This document shows, one piece after another, positions 1 to 10,618 of a DNA stretch of 64,000 nucleotides (the stretch's first letter is position 1; each line of letters begins with the position of its first letter). A model generated the notes under the pieces. The model worked only from the letters and a program-made list of their open reading frames with translations, ran no database searches and had not been told where the DNA came from. The translations under genes and the position numbers were made by a program. Source of the DNA: Diphasiastrum complanatum (lineage: Eukaryota > Streptophyta > Lycopodiopsida > Lycopodiales > Lycopodiaceae); NCBI GenBank assembly GCA_029204225.1, contig CM055113.1, forward strand, positions 26,585,462 through 26,649,461, given 5' to 3'.

Positions 1-331
1 AATTACCTTCTCTGTTTACAGAGAAGATTTCTTTATCATGCTTGTCCAGAATGGTACATTGTCTTGAATTAAACGTGGCTCTGTAGACCAGATCAGTGAA
101 CTTGCTGATTGACAACAGATTTTTTGTCAGTTTGGGTGTGTAAAATACATCCTTGAGCAAGGTCAATTTCCCATCTAGAAGATAAAGACGAATAGATCTT
201 TTGCCTTTGATTTGTAATGCACTTGAGTCACCGAAGTACACGTATTTCAAATCTGCTAATGTGAGGTCTTCGAATAAGGACTTACATGCTGTCATGTGCT
301 AAGAAGCACCAGAATCGAAATGCCAATTCAT
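1..331 (-). pseudogene. Ty1/copia protease and start of pol, broken and cut by the window edge
   Basis: Read on the minus strand, this encodes the retropepsin of a copia element. The motif W-H-F-D-S-G-A-S is at 325-302, and a conserved stretch ending in N-L-L-S-I-S-K follows toward lower coordinates. The residue between the catalytic DSGAS and the conserved H-M is a TAG stop at 299-301, so the protease is truncated just after its active site. A second in-frame TAG lies upstream at 413-415. The frame differs from that of the gag part at 853-1041, so at least one frameshift separates them. The rest of pol lies beyond position 1. Dead copy. Confidence 0.8.
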
Positions 332-429
332 TGCATCTCTGATGGGTAAATCTTGTATCATTAGCAGAGTTGGTTCTTCTTGAGAGGTTCTGGCTGAATC
401 AGATCCTCCATCCTACTGCATCTTCTTCT

Positions 430-1041
430 TGGCTTTGTTATGTTTGAGAACTCGACAATCCTTGATGTTGTGGTTGGTTCTCTTGTAGTACTTGCAGAAG
501 AGTCTAGTCTTGGGCTTTTATGCTATCGATTGTGCTGTTGTGAATGTTGGTCTAAATCAGTTTGCTCAGCTTTTGTCTTCTTGTCCTTCAAAGATTTCTT
601 CTTCGGAGCTGTTGCTTATTCGAATAGAGAGCGACTGTCTTCGTATTCAATGTGGATAAGTTTTTCCTTCATACTTATTCCTGTAATAAGCTTGTTGTCA
701 CCTTTTGGAGAGACCTTTTGGAGAGACAGGTCAGGAGTATTACTGAGTAGCAATACTAGATTGTCGTAAGAGAGAGAAAGACTAGACAAAAGAGACATGT
801 TAGCATCTTCGTCTGATATTGGCGAACCTACTGCAGCTAACTGATTGAGTAGCTATTTGAATTCATTTAGATGATCTATGATTGAGGTCCCTTCACTCAT
901 CTTGAGCGACAGAACCTTCTTCCTCAAGAAGAGACGAGTTGATACATCTGTTGTCTCGTATAGACCAGTAAGAATGTCCCATGCTTCTTTGGAGCTGGAA
1001 GAATTAGCTACATGAGCTATTTGTGATTTCTTAAGATTCAA
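430..1041 (-). pseudogene. Ty1/copia Gag (UBN2 type), broken
   Basis: The minus-strand frame from 1041 reads like the copia Gag capsid domain: A-H-V-A-N-S-S-S-S-K-E-A-W-D, then L-Y-E-T-T-D. It is interrupted by a stop just after N-E-F-K near 850 and resumes in the same frame from 798. The nucleocapsid zinc knuckle lies around 496-448, but its second cysteine is replaced by tyrosine (C-K-Y-Y instead of C-x-x-C) and its glycine before H by asparagine, so it should not bind zinc normally. Together with the stops this marks an old inactive copy. It is unrelated to the Ty3/gypsy families in the rest of the window. Confidence 0.75.
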
Positions 1042-1299
1042 AGATACAATGACAAAAATTTGCCATCCTTAGCTTCTCAGGCGGTCAGCATGTCAGGTTC
1101 AGCCGGTTTGGCTATTGACCCATTGACGTATCCCTAGAGTTTTTTTTCTATGAGTATCACCTTCATCTTGAACTTCCACATGTGGAAGTCATCACCGTTA
1201 AACTTGTTCATCAAGCGGATTTCGAAAGATGTTCCTTCCATGATGAATGGTCTAAGTATAGTAAACAATTTTGTATACTAATAATAGTTTGGAATGAAA

Positions 1300-1311
1300 G
1301 CTCTGATACCA
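1300..1311 (-). promoter_or_regulatory. Primer binding site of the copia element
   Basis: The plus strand reads GCTCTGATACCA, so the minus strand carries TGGTATCAGAGC. This is the usual plant site complementary to the 3' end of initiator tRNA-Met. It lies three bases from the putative LTR edge at 1315, with gag on the expected side. Confidence 0.8.
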
Positions 1312-1314
1312 CTC

Positions 1315-1682
1315 TGTTGGGGTGCTCTCGAATAGATTAGGTGCTGAAGAAGAGACACGACTCCAACATAGAGAAATTTACAAGATCTTTACCAAAACTA
1401 CAATATCAATATTGACTACGACAACTAGTTTTTGCTCTCTTTCATTCATGAAATCAACAACTCTGTTTCACCATGAACACAACAACCAGATTAAAGAGAA
1501 GATGCAATTTTGAGTATCACTTTGGCTAAGTTATGCCTGCATCTTGTTCCTTTCACTATGGATTCTAATAATAATCTACTTTGTGCCAAAGAAATTGTCG
1601 AAAGTCCTTGGAGTCATGAAAGAGTTGATCCAGTACCGACTCAGACAGAAAGCTCTACCTACACTTGAGTCTCCTAGCAACA
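1315..1682 (-). repeat. Probable 5' LTR of the copia element
   Basis: On the plus strand the segment starts TGTTGG next to the PBS and may end GCAACA at 1682. This gives a 368-bp LTR with TG...CA ends, a normal length for copia. The inner edge is secure because of the PBS. The outer edge is a guess from the terminal motif, since the partner LTR and target duplication lie outside the window. Confidence 0.45.
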
Positions 1683-2484
1683 AAAAAAGCTCGCACACTA
1701 TTCTAGTGCCTAATTGAGTAGACATCTTAATCAATTTTTAGTCTTTCATACAACTTGTAATTCATACAAATAAGTCAATCATACGTATCTACCTTTGCAA
1801 ATGGAGGCTCAACAAGGAAAATTTGTGAAATCCCACAGGCTCTGTTGAAGAAGTGGTTCATGTCATAGAGAATTCAAGTATTGTAGACTAGGACATGATT
1901 ATTTGAGATTTCGCCCACAAAGCTTGTAGAAGGTGCACTTAGAACATTGGGTTGATTGATGAAGGTAAAATAGCCAACTTGGCTCCTCTTCATCAACCTT
2001 GGCTCCTCTAAAGCAGATTTGGAACTCTTCTCATTTGGGTTTTAATCTTTTTGGCCTTTCTTAAGCAATATTGTGTGCTAGATGACATCACTCTTGTTCA
2101 CATTTAAACGCTTACAAGTTGCAAAGCCTTTGCGGAGTTATCCTCCCTTTTTTGCAAACAATAATACATATTGTGGTGCAAATTAGCTACATGATGAACA
2201 AGCTCAAATTATCAAATAGAAAGAAAAGGACTCCATTTGATTCCATGTCACCCTTCAATTGCTCCATAACAAAATGTATGTGCCTGTTTCACTACTTTTA
2301 AAACTCCCAGCCCTAGGATTTGATGATCATTTCTACTACTAATGAGAAGCAAAAGCAAATTCATGAAGAATCAAATTGGTTCTACTAATCTTCTAACGTC
2401 TTTGCAACTGTGGCTTCTATTCCTCTTCTAGTGCTTTACAAGGTTTGCAACACATAAGGAGAGAAACTCAATCATTTTCATCTT
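1683..2484. other. Non-coding flank, nothing recognised
   Basis: AT-rich sequence of about 800 bp with only short, low-quality reading frames on both strands. I see no domain, RNA gene or repeat edge here. Confidence 0.5.
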
Positions 2485-2552
2485 TGTGTGTGTGTGCGCG
2501 CACACACACACGCACGCACGCACACACGCACACACACACACACGCACTCACT
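2485..2552. repeat. (TG)n/(CA)n microsatellite with CG interruptions
   Basis: An alternating TG run turns into GCGCGC and then CA/CG repeats. The first half is therefore self-complementary to the second around a CGCG centre. Alternating purine-pyrimidine DNA of this kind is prone to Z-DNA and slippage. Confidence 0.9.
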
Positions 2553-2660
2553 CAACCATCATTGGAGAGAAAAAGTAGGAAGGCACTCACCCATTTCACA
2601 TAGAAAAGTGAGGTCCCTCATGTGAAATGGGTAAGGGCCTTAACACAATGATAGTGGGTG
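2553..2660. repeat. Imperfect inverted repeat, about 105 nt (MITE- or pre-miRNA-like hairpin)
   Basis: ACCCATTTCACAT at 2589-2601 is exactly complementary to ATGTGAAATGGGT at 2620-2632, with an 18-nt loop. Pairing extends outward: AAGGC/GCCTT, then ACCATCATTG against CAATGATAGT with one G:U pair. No target duplication is evident. It could be a small MITE, a microRNA-type foldback or a chance palindrome. Confidence 0.5.
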
Positions 2661-2969
2661 TCACCCCTCGTGCATGCCGGGTGTATGAGCGCGGCCACAA
2701 CCAAACGTTTCAAATTTCTTTTTTCTTGGGGCCCCCAAGTACTATATTAAAAATTTTAAAATTTGCCTAATCAAACTAAAAGTCAGTCCCTTACCTCATA
2801 GTACATGTGATCACGGGTTGGCGGAGGACTAAGGTGTCGACCAAAATTTCAATCTGCTTGAAACTTTTGTGAGTGCCAAATTTCATCTCTTTTTTGCAAG
2901 CACCAATTCGGGGGGCTCTGCCACGTTGATGCCACTGGGGGGCGACCCCAAATTCTCGAAAAAGTGGCT
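2661..2969. other. Non-coding sequence, nothing recognised
   Basis: Moderately GC-rich sequence with runs of C and G around 2730 and 2910-2950. No reading frame, LTR edge or RNA was identified. It adjoins the end of the broken small gene. Confidence 0.4.
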
Positions 2970-3200
2970 CTAATGGCCTTCTGCAAACTGGGTTTGATTT
3001 TTTATCCTCTTTGTCATTTCTCGGCTCCAGCTCCCAAATGAGCGAAAAAAGACCACAGAAAAAGAGGAATTGCGTTGCACTCTGAAGATGGCTAGCCCAG
3101 TAAGAGACGACATGCTGATTCTTGTGCGGTCTCTGTCTTCATTTTCAGCATAATGCATTTGAAGGGCTCGCACTGCTGCGCTTGATGAATCAGCCTCCAT
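2970..3200 (-). pseudogene. Broken paralogue (copy A) of the small gene at 60709-61020
   Basis: The minus-strand ATG at 3200 opens 76 codons. The first 23 match copy B closely: both share A-D-S-S-S-A-A-V-R-A-L and then Y-A-E-N-E-D-R. After that the DNA still aligns in patches (for example GAGATGACAAAGAGGATAAA in copy B against a near-identical stretch here), but a deletion and frame change remove the hydrophobic segment and the charged tail is read in another frame. The upstream DNA to about 3565, including the TATA box, also matches. I call this the decayed copy because copy B keeps a coherent membrane-type frame. The reverse cannot be fully excluded. Function unknown. Confidence 0.5.
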
Positions 3201-3304
3201 CTCTACTGACAAACCAAGCAAGGATCTCACAGAAACAAAATGATGTCTAGATCTGCAGTAACTTGCTACAAGAACAAAAGGTCCGCTGATCAAAATCCCG
3301 GAAG

Positions 3305-3312
3305 TTTATATA
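3305..3312 (-). promoter_or_regulatory. TATA box of small-gene copy A
   Basis: TATATAAA on the minus strand, about 105 nt upstream of the ATG at 3200. The surrounding CTACATCTCTA...TTCC block is conserved in copy B at 60487-60494, which argues that it is a real core promoter. Confidence 0.55.
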
Positions 3313-3569
3313 GGAAGTAGAGATGTAGTGATCAGTTGTAGCTGGCAAACACCAGATATTTTAATGCTGTTCACGCTCTAGAAACTAGGCCAATGAGCAT
3401 TCCCTGTCAATAGCGAGAGAAGAGTCCACAAATATTTAATGGCAGACCTGAGAGAAAGGGCATGACCCACACGCACTCGTCCATCTTCTTCCAACATTGC
3501 TCGTCTCCTCTTCTGGATGTGGGTGGGCCATCCAAGACGGGATGAGGAGCAATGCCGCGTTGGTTATTA

Positions 3570-4470
3570 TTTTACCCTTCCTTGTTTGTTTGACTTTGCC
3601 AAATACAATGATTGTACACCATGGCTCTTTGAGCTAGAGCCTACCGTGTCATATTGACAACTTATCTTAAACTATGCGTTATTGTACACATATGCCTTGC
3701 CATGTCTGTTGTATTTTAAATATTTGAGAAGATTAAAATAATGTAGTAGGAATAGCTTAGTAAAATTTTAATGGGTATTCTTAACTTTTACAGAGGAAAA
3801 TGTTTTAAGGATTGCGATGATAACATGGTGAAAAAAAAAAGAGAAATGACATGGACACCCATTTTTTGCAATTTTTTACTTTAAAAAAAAAATGCCAATG
3901 TCTAAAATGCTTTGCTAATATATATTACCATGTTGAAAAATATTGCATTTTAACAAAAATTGCAATCATACTAAAAAGTTAAGATATAATTTCTAATAAC
4001 ATGTTCAAATTTGCACATATTCTAAATTAATCAATTAAAAGCAAAATCATTAAATATAAATAATAATAAAATCAACCAAAAAAAATTATTCTACTTATTT
4101 AAGAAATTATCTAGTAACAAATATTTCAAAATATTAAAACTTCTTTACATAAACTCAAATCAATATTTTTTAGAGTCCTTAATTTTGAAAAAATAAAAAT
4201 TTGCAGAGATTTACAAAGATTTTTGTAACTAAGCTCTAGAAAATATAAATACTAACTAATAATTATTTTAATAGAAATTACTTTAAACATCTAAAATTAT
4301 ATGACTTTTGAAAATATTTAAATTTTTTGAAAAACAGATCTTATCGTTAGTATCATAATTTAAAACTTGCAATACTGTTGATATATTTCAATACTTTTAA
4401 ATATTAATCAATTCTAATAATATTCTTTAATTTTTTGAGAATATGATAATTCAAGTTTTTTAAAATAGTG
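3570..4470. other. AT-rich non-coding region
   Basis: About 900 bp, strongly AT-rich with many A and T runs and no usable reading frame. Nothing recognisable. Confidence 0.6.
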
Positions 4471-4472
4471 TA

Positions 4473-4541
<69 letters not shown>

Positions 4542-4686
4542 ATGACAATATGAGAGAGCCCACGGCAAGTGGGCTCTCTCTTCCTTATATATATATATAT
4601 ATAGACACACACACACACACACACACAAAATTTGAAGAGCCCACCCGTCGCGCCGTGAGCTCTCACCTCTCTTTTTTTAGTGAAAA

Positions 4687-4720
<34 letters not shown>

Positions 4721-4745
4721 CTCATATATCTATATATATATATAT

Positions 4746-4830
<85 letters not shown>
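4471..4830. repeat. Compound microsatellite: (CT)n, (TA)n, (CA)n, (GT)n, (TA)n, (CT)n, (CA)n
   Basis: Successive simple-repeat tracts: CT at about 4472-4538, TA at 4587-4603, CA at 4604-4627, GT at 4690-4718, TA at 4729-4750, CT at 4751-4807 and CA at 4808-4830. The order is partly mirrored, and the stem-loop at 4552-4580 lies among them. Open frames through these tracts (RERERE, SLSLSL, HTHTHT) are artefacts of the repeat. Confidence 0.95.
4552..4580. repeat. Perfect 11-bp stem-loop
   Basis: GAGAGAGCCCA (4552-4562) and TGGGCTCTCTC (4570-4580) are exact complements around a 7-nt loop, lying between the CT and TA tracts. A related but imperfect GAGCCCA...TGAGCTCTC block follows at about 4636-4665. 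This may be the remnant of a small foldback element. Confidence 0.55.
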
Positions 4831-4965
4831 AATACATTAATTACTAATGGCAATGTTACTAATTATGACCTATTCATGTCACATTGTCAAAAAAAAGGAG
4901 ACGTCAATGGCATTGAAGGACTACGCAAGCAACTGAAAAGCTACAACTGTTCTGAAGACTTTTAA
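4831..4965 (+). pseudogene. Possible pentatricopeptide-repeat (PPR) C-terminal remnant
   Basis: The frame ending at 4965 reads Y-D-L-F-M-S-H-C-Q-K-K-G-D-V-N-G-I-E-G-L-R-K. This resembles the first helix and turn of a PPR motif (x-L-I-x-x-C-x-K-x-G-D-V). It ends with a stop after only a few more residues. Upstream the frame runs into the CA/CT microsatellite, so no start or second repeat is visible. It may be a last exon or a chance match. Confidence 0.25.
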
Positions 4966-5291
4966 TTTACTTTATGCTGGATGTAGAAAAACTGCTCTTA
5001 AGACTTCATTTATTTTTTGCTGGACATAGAAAAACTGCTCAGTGACAGGTTTTTCGTAAAACTTGCACTTTTATGACAGACCTTAAGTTTCAGACTTAAG
5101 TCGATGTTTTGGTACATTTCTTGTCTACAGTTCAGCTTTTTTTGCAGTTTCTCTTCTGGTTGTTAAGCTGTGGCATTTTCGTTTGACTCTACTTGCATTG
5201 TTGTCTCGTTTTTTCTTTTCTTATTATGTTCCTTTGCCTAGTTTTTTTGTATTTGGGTGTGTTGCTAGACTTTTCATAGCTTGTAAAATTA

Positions 5292-5292
<1 letters not shown>
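4966..5292. other. Non-coding sequence with a short direct duplication
   Basis: Two imperfect copies of about 44 nt, each ending TAGAAAAACTGCTC, lie at roughly 4952-4997 and 4998-5041. The rest is T-rich without a recognisable gene. Confidence 0.5.
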
Positions 5293-5349
<57 letters not shown>

Positions 5350-5363
5350 TCGAGTTTTTGGAA

Positions 5364-5424
<61 letters not shown>
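5293..5424. repeat. (TA)n and (CT)n microsatellites
   Basis: A TA tract at about 5293-5346 and a CT tract at 5369-5424 are separated by about 22 nt. Such CT tracts are common in plant promoters and 5' UTRs, which fits the idea that the DNA that follows was a gene's leader before the insertions. Confidence 0.95.
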
Positions 5425-5425
<1 letters not shown>

Positions 5426-5534
5426 GCCTGGCTTTGCATTTACTTATAGCCACCATTCTCCCACTCCTTCTGGCTGCCTTTCATGGCTGTTTTTTGCATT
5501 GATGGCTACGTTTACTCGTGGCGCGCTATGTCCT
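5425..5534 (+). other. Host sequence left of the tandem element
   Basis: Single-copy-looking DNA between the CT tract and the first LTR. It ends with GTCCT (5530-5534), the target duplication repeated at 14457-14461. Its natural continuation is therefore 14462-14620. Confidence 0.6.
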
Positions 5535-6780
5535 TGTAGCGCAGGCATCCCAAAGGGAGCCGGGAACCACGACTTAGCTTCCCAGCCTTCAACTCTTGCC
5601 ATCCAAACCCACTTGACATACAAGCAGCCAACTCGCCAACAACGATCAGACTTAACCAACTTGAAGTTCCGAAAACCAACATTGAGATCCAACCTGGCGC
5701 CATGCCAGATCGGGAGTCCCGACGTGGGTGACTTCCCTCCAAGCAAGCCGCCCGACATACATCAAACTTAACCAACTCGAAGCTTCGTTACAAACGAGTA
5801 ACATCCATTCCAAGCAAGCCGTCTGACTTACATCAGACTTAACCAACTGAAAGCTTCGTCACGAGCGCTGGAAGCCAACCTGGCGCCACGCCAGACTGGA
5901 CAGCCATAAACAGGTAACATCCACCCAAGCAAGCCATCCAACTCAGCCGACAGGTTAGAGCCCGTTCCCCAAGAGCTTAACCCATTCACGTTCATGCAAG
6001 GAACACTCAGAACCACAAGCCGCGACAGATATGGAAACAACCAGTTCCTGGACCAAATGGTCCCGACAGCATACCGCTGGCGCCACGGACCGAATGGTCC
6101 CGACGGCATACCGCTGGCGTCCCGGGATACGACCCTCAGCTATGTGCCAAGTTAAAAATTTTGAAAGCGGCCTTACAACTGGCGCTTTTACCGAACACTG
6201 AAACCCAGAAGGTAATCAGAGTCAGTTTGAGGAAAATCCAACTTTATTGATAAATCTGAGAAGGTTACATTTCAAGTGTGTGACCGACCCTAGTCTCCGG
6301 GGCGCTAGCATGCCAAGGCGAGAGCCATGACAACATTCCAGCAAGGGAGGCTGAGACTTGGTTGGAGCTCGCCCTGAGTCGCAACCCGCACTCCCCTATA
6401 GTATTGGTGTGATTCGGCACCTCCCCTCATAACAAGCACTCTACCTAAGCTGGTAAAGCACGTTTTTTCTCTCTCTAGGATTTTCTCTTTCTAGAAAGTC
6501 ATTTTCTCTCTCTAGATTTTATTGATCCCCAGGCTTCCTTTAATCATGCCTAGATCGTGTGAGGTGATTGCACATCGATCTGAGCTCTCTGGACTCCGCT
6601 AGAACCGATCAAAGATTTTCAGCCATAGGAACTTGGCGCCGGCTGGATTCTGGTCACAGTGGCGCCGGGAGCGGCGCCGGCGCCGTTGGCGCCGGGAGCA
6701 GCAGGGGCACTGCTGGCGCCGGGGACATAGCTGGCGCCAATGGCGCCGAAAGTAAAGCTTGTAAAGGTAGCTTTACAACA
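5535..6780 (-). repeat. Family-1 LTR, tandem element copy a (3'-most)
   Basis: 1,246 bp, with TG...CA ends on both strands (plus strand TGTAGCGC...TTTACAACA). It contains an AATAAA signal on the minus strand near the LTR middle and a cluster of GGCGCC palindromes at 6630-6750. Reading frames across it on both strands (93, 104 and 141 codons in various copies) recur in every LTR copy in either orientation and match nothing; they are not genes. Confidence 0.92.
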
Positions 6781-6794
6781 TCCACCCCACCTTT
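6781..6794 (-). promoter_or_regulatory. Polypurine tract, family 1
   Basis: The minus strand reads AAAGGTGGGGTGGA directly against the LTR start. This is the plus-strand primer site for reverse transcription. The same tract lies at 10619-10632, 15910-15923 and 19456-19469, and on the plus strand at 34626-34639 and 40657-40670. Confidence 0.85.
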
Positions 6795-8117
6795 ATAAAA
6801 TCTGATGTCCTCATCAGATGTCAGATTAAAGTAAAGGTGTCTCCCAATTAAAATGACTATACATTTATGCTACTTGGCACAGTACTCAATTTACTGGCCA
6901 CTTTTTATTAACATTGAAGCTGGCACACCACAAGTCGGAGGCTCAGCTCTTTGTACTGAAAAATTACATAACTTGAAAACAAATATCTTTGTCTGGGAAA
7001 AGCGTAGATTTGATATCGCTTTCGTAAAACCCGAGAGCCTTATTAACTGGTGACAGAAGCCTTTCTTTGAAATGTTCGCCCCTGTCGCTTCTGACTTTCG
7101 ACTTTGGAACTCCTTTGAGCTCCTGATTTGTCCTTGATGCACTTTGTGTTGAGCTCCCTGAGCTCCAGATTTGTTCGGTTCCGCATAGGTATCAAGGCTC
7201 CCTGAGCCGAAGGATTTATCATTTGATTACCCACTTTATGGTCCACTCTGTGCCTTGTTGCTTCTGCACCTTGATTTCTCTCCTTGTCCCAGCCTGATCT
7301 TGATACTTTTCCATCTTGGCTCTTTAAGGTAGGCAAAGATTGAGTACTCCGCAATGCACCTCTCACTTAGCTTGAAGTAGCTCTTTGAATCAACCCAAAT
7401 GTAACCATTGACCTCGTGAAAAGCCAAAGGGTCGCACCAGTTTGATCCGCATCCGAACTATCTCTTCGCGTTTGTTTGAAGCACCATGTCCGTCGCGCAA
7501 AACTTGACTTTCACAATTCCATCACTGGTCAGTTGCCTCACATTCAAAAACAAGAAGTGTACATCGAGCTTGGCTTCAAGTAGCTCTCTTTGATTCAGAC
7601 ACATGCACCCAGAGTTTGCACTAGTCCGATCTCAACGCGAACTATCCCTTAGCGTCCGTTCGAAATACCAAGTCTCTCATGCAAGACTCAACTTTCACAG
7701 ATCCTTCATTGATCAGCTGTCTTACACATAACACAAGCCAGCGTACTCATATGTTTCCTCATCATTGCTGGTCTAGAGAAAGCCTATAACAAACTTTCCT
7801 TTCCACAACAAAAACTTGTCAACTTATTAGGTCCAAAGTTCGCCAGTCTCCTCGTGTGAGTATGGCTAGGTCACCTTGAATTTGCCCCCATTTTGATCAA
7901 CTTTCATTCAAAATTTGCCCCAAGAGAGAGGTGTGTGTGATAGTTCCCCTCCACTTAATAAATCAGCTGATCGGACTTAGAGTAGAGTTCTTCGGACAAA
8001 AAGCCTTTCCAACACTTTGCTTCCCATCTGCTAGGATTATGGCTCGATCCAACTTGTTGCCAATCTCTGAAGAGGATCCTAGTCTTTTCCCCTTTGAGGA
8101 AAAACCCAACTGATACT

Positions 8118-8616
8118 GGATATCACCCATGCTCAGTGAGTTTCAGTTCCGAAGGTGGCCGTCCCAAAATGAAGACCAACTGCTATAGAAGATCTCCCCT
8201 GAAATTGCCCTTTCCAACTTTTGACTTCCTGCTTGCGTCTGGTGGGCGTTGTCGCAAATGAAACTAACCCAAGAAACAGGCTAGCCATCCATCCTTTGCA
8301 AACATTGAGTCATTTCGTTGTCGTTCACGTGCGAGTACTTGAACTGCAAATCCGCCGCACAGATTCTGGATATCGCTCATGCTTAGTGAGTTTCAGTTCC
8401 GAAGGTGGCCGTCCCAAAATGAAGACCAACTGCTCCATAGAAGATCTCCTCTGAAATGGCCCTTTCCAACTTTTGACTTCCTGCTTGCGTCTGGTGGGCG
8501 TTGTCGCAAATGAAACTAACCTAAGAAACAGGCTAGCCATCCATCCTTTGCAAACATTGAGTCGTTTCGTTGTCGTTCACATGTGAGTACTTGAACTGCA
8601 AATCCGCCCCACAGAT
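8118..8616. repeat. Two-copy 250-bp tandem repeat in the family-1 internal region
   Basis: The GGATATC...CATGCT start occurs at 8118 and 8368, and the copies run to the CACAGATTCT block near 8616. The same pair recurs at 11956-12454, 16960-17430, 20789-21290, 28141-28650 and 32805-33306. The element at 36701-41915 keeps only one copy. Confidence 0.85.
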
Positions 8617-9357
8617 TCTGTAGTCCTCTTTGTTTGATGGTATCAGCCTTCAAAAGAAAAGGTTCCTTCTCGAGCCATCAGCTCCTTGTATCACAAGCAA
8701 TCATGCAAACCAGGCAAAGCACGAGTACTAAGACTCACCACGAATACGTACAAGTAAGACACTCAGGCAGGTTTACTAACAAGTAACAAAGACAAGGTCC
8801 CCCTTTGAGATGGTCCTGCCAACGGACCTTTGCCTGGCCGCGCCCATACAAATCGATCACAGAATCAGCCCACATAGGACACCCCTCCAACCATCCGTGC
8901 TTTCACCATTAAGCAGCACATTGCCTCAGTCACGCCCCACCACTTTTTGGTCGATAGCCCTTATAGCTAAACGATCGGCAGCTATCCCGCACCGGCAGCT
9001 AACCACCCGTGCTTTACACCCGAATTCGAGCAGCATCTCTGTATCAATGGTTAACCCGTACAGTTCGAATATGTCGCCCCGCACCCCACAAGGTACAGAC
9101 CGTGCTTTCACCTACCTAGGCAGCACTTTGCCTCATCCGTCCTACGTGCAGACAGCGCCAGGCCCGAACCGCGAGAACTGACCGTGCTTACACCTCAAGG
9201 GCAGCACCTTGACTCATCAAGTCCCCCGTTCTGCCGACCACCCCGACCGTGGACGCACCCGTGCTTACACTGTGGGCAGCACCTTGCACAACAGTTGTCT
9301 TGATGAACCCCAAACCGTGGCCATTTCCGTGAGATTCGCATAGCTGACCGGCCAGTC

Positions 9358-9370
9358 GGCTCTGATACCA
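9358..9370 (-). promoter_or_regulatory. Primer binding site, tandem element unit 1
   Basis: The minus strand reads TGGTATCAGAGCC, complementary to initiator tRNA-Met, two bases from the LTR edge at 9373. Identical sites occur at 13196-13208 and 22030-22042 (minus) and at 27404-27416, 32052-32064, 37948-37960, 42848-42860 and 62744-62756 (plus). Confidence 0.92.
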
Positions 9371-9372
9371 CA

Positions 9373-10618
9373 TGTAGCGCAGGCATCCCAAAGGGAGCCG
9401 GGAACCACGACTTAGCTTCCCAGCCTTCAACTCTTGCCATCCAAACCCACTTGACATACAAGCAGCCAACTCGCCAACAACGATCAGACTTAACCAACTT
9501 GAAGTTCCGAAAACCAACATTGAGATCCAACCTGGCGCCATGCCAGATCGGGAGTCCCGACGTGGGTGACTTCCCTCCAAGCAAGCCGCCCGACATACAT
9601 CAAACTCAACCAACTCGAAGCTTCGTTACAAACGAGTAACATCCATTCCAAGCAAGCCGTCTGACTTACATCAGACTTAACCAACTGAAAGCTTCGTCAC
9701 GAGCGCTGGAAGCCAACCTGGCGCCACGCCAGACTGGACAGCCATAAACAGGTAACATCCACCCAAGCAAGCCATCCAACTCAGCCGACAGGTTAGAGCC
9801 CGTTCCCCAAGAGCTTAACCCATTCACGTTCATGCAAGGAACACTCAGAACCACAAGCCGCGACAGATATGGAAACAACCAGTTCCTGGACCAAATGGTC
9901 CCGACAGCATACCGCTGGCGCCACGGACCGAATGGTCCCGACGGCATACCGCTGGCGTCCCGGGATACGACCCTCAGCTATGTGCCAAGTTAAAAATTTT
10001 GAAAGCGGCCTTACAACTGGCGCTTTTACCGAACACTGAAACCCAGAAGGTAATCAGAGTCAGTTTGAGGAAAATCCAACTTTATTGATAAATCTGAGAA
10101 GGTTACATTTCAAGTGTGTGACCGACCCTAGTCTCCGGGGCGCTAGCATGCCAAGGCGAGAGCCATGACAACATTCCAGCAAGGGAGGCTGAGACTTGGT
10201 TGGAGCTCGCCCTGAGTCGCAACCCGCACTCCCCTATAGTATTGGTGTGATTCGGCACCTCCCCTCATAACAAGCACTCTACCTAAGCTGGTAAAGCACG
10301 TTTTTTCTCTCTCTAGGATTTTCTCTTTCTAGAAAGTCATTTTCTCTCTCTAGATTTTATTGATCCCCAGGCTTCCTTTAATCATGCCTAGATCGTGTGA
10401 GGTGATTGCACATCGATCTGAGCTCTCTGGACTCCGCTAGAACCGATCAAAGATTTTCAGCCATAGGAACTTGGCGCCGGCTGGATTCTGGTCACAGTGG
10501 CGCCGGGAGCGGCGCCGGCGCCGTTGGCGCCGGGAGCAGCAGGGGCACTGCTGGCGCCGGGGACATAGCTGGCGCCAATGGCGCCGAAAGTAAAGCTTGT
10601 AAAGGTAGCTTTACAACA
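9373..10618 (-). repeat. Family-1 LTR, tandem element copy b (middle)
   Basis: 1,246 bp and nearly identical to copies a and c. One T-to-C change near 9607 is visible. It has a PBS on one side and a polypurine tract on the other, so it serves as the 5' LTR of one unit and the 3' LTR of the next. Confidence 0.92.

Larger units (their letters stand above)
6781..9372 (-). mobile_element. Family-1 internal region, unit 1 (non-coding)
   Basis: 2,592 bp from polypurine tract to PBS. The PBS side (about 8830-9372) matches the leader of the coding family-2 elements. The middle has a two-copy tandem repeat of about 250 bp (8118-8367 and 8368-8616). The part at 7200-7480 could once have been protein-coding: its longest frame, on the minus strand, includes F-H-E-V-N-G-Y-I-W. 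No Gag, protease, RT or integrase motif is present. Confidence 0.88.

Noticed and set aside
4404-4840. Frames rich in RE, SL, HT and CV repeats
   Set aside because: Translations of CT, CA, GT and TA microsatellites.
5828-6109. 93-codon frame in the family-1 LTR, repeated in many copies
   Set aside because: It recurs because the LTR recurs. Overlapping frames exist on the same stretch in other phases, nothing is recognisable, and it lies in U3/R non-coding DNA.
9188-9613. 141- and 133-codon overlapping frames across the PBS and LTR edge
   Set aside because: They run through the tRNA primer site and LTR border in two frames at once. A real gene there is implausible.
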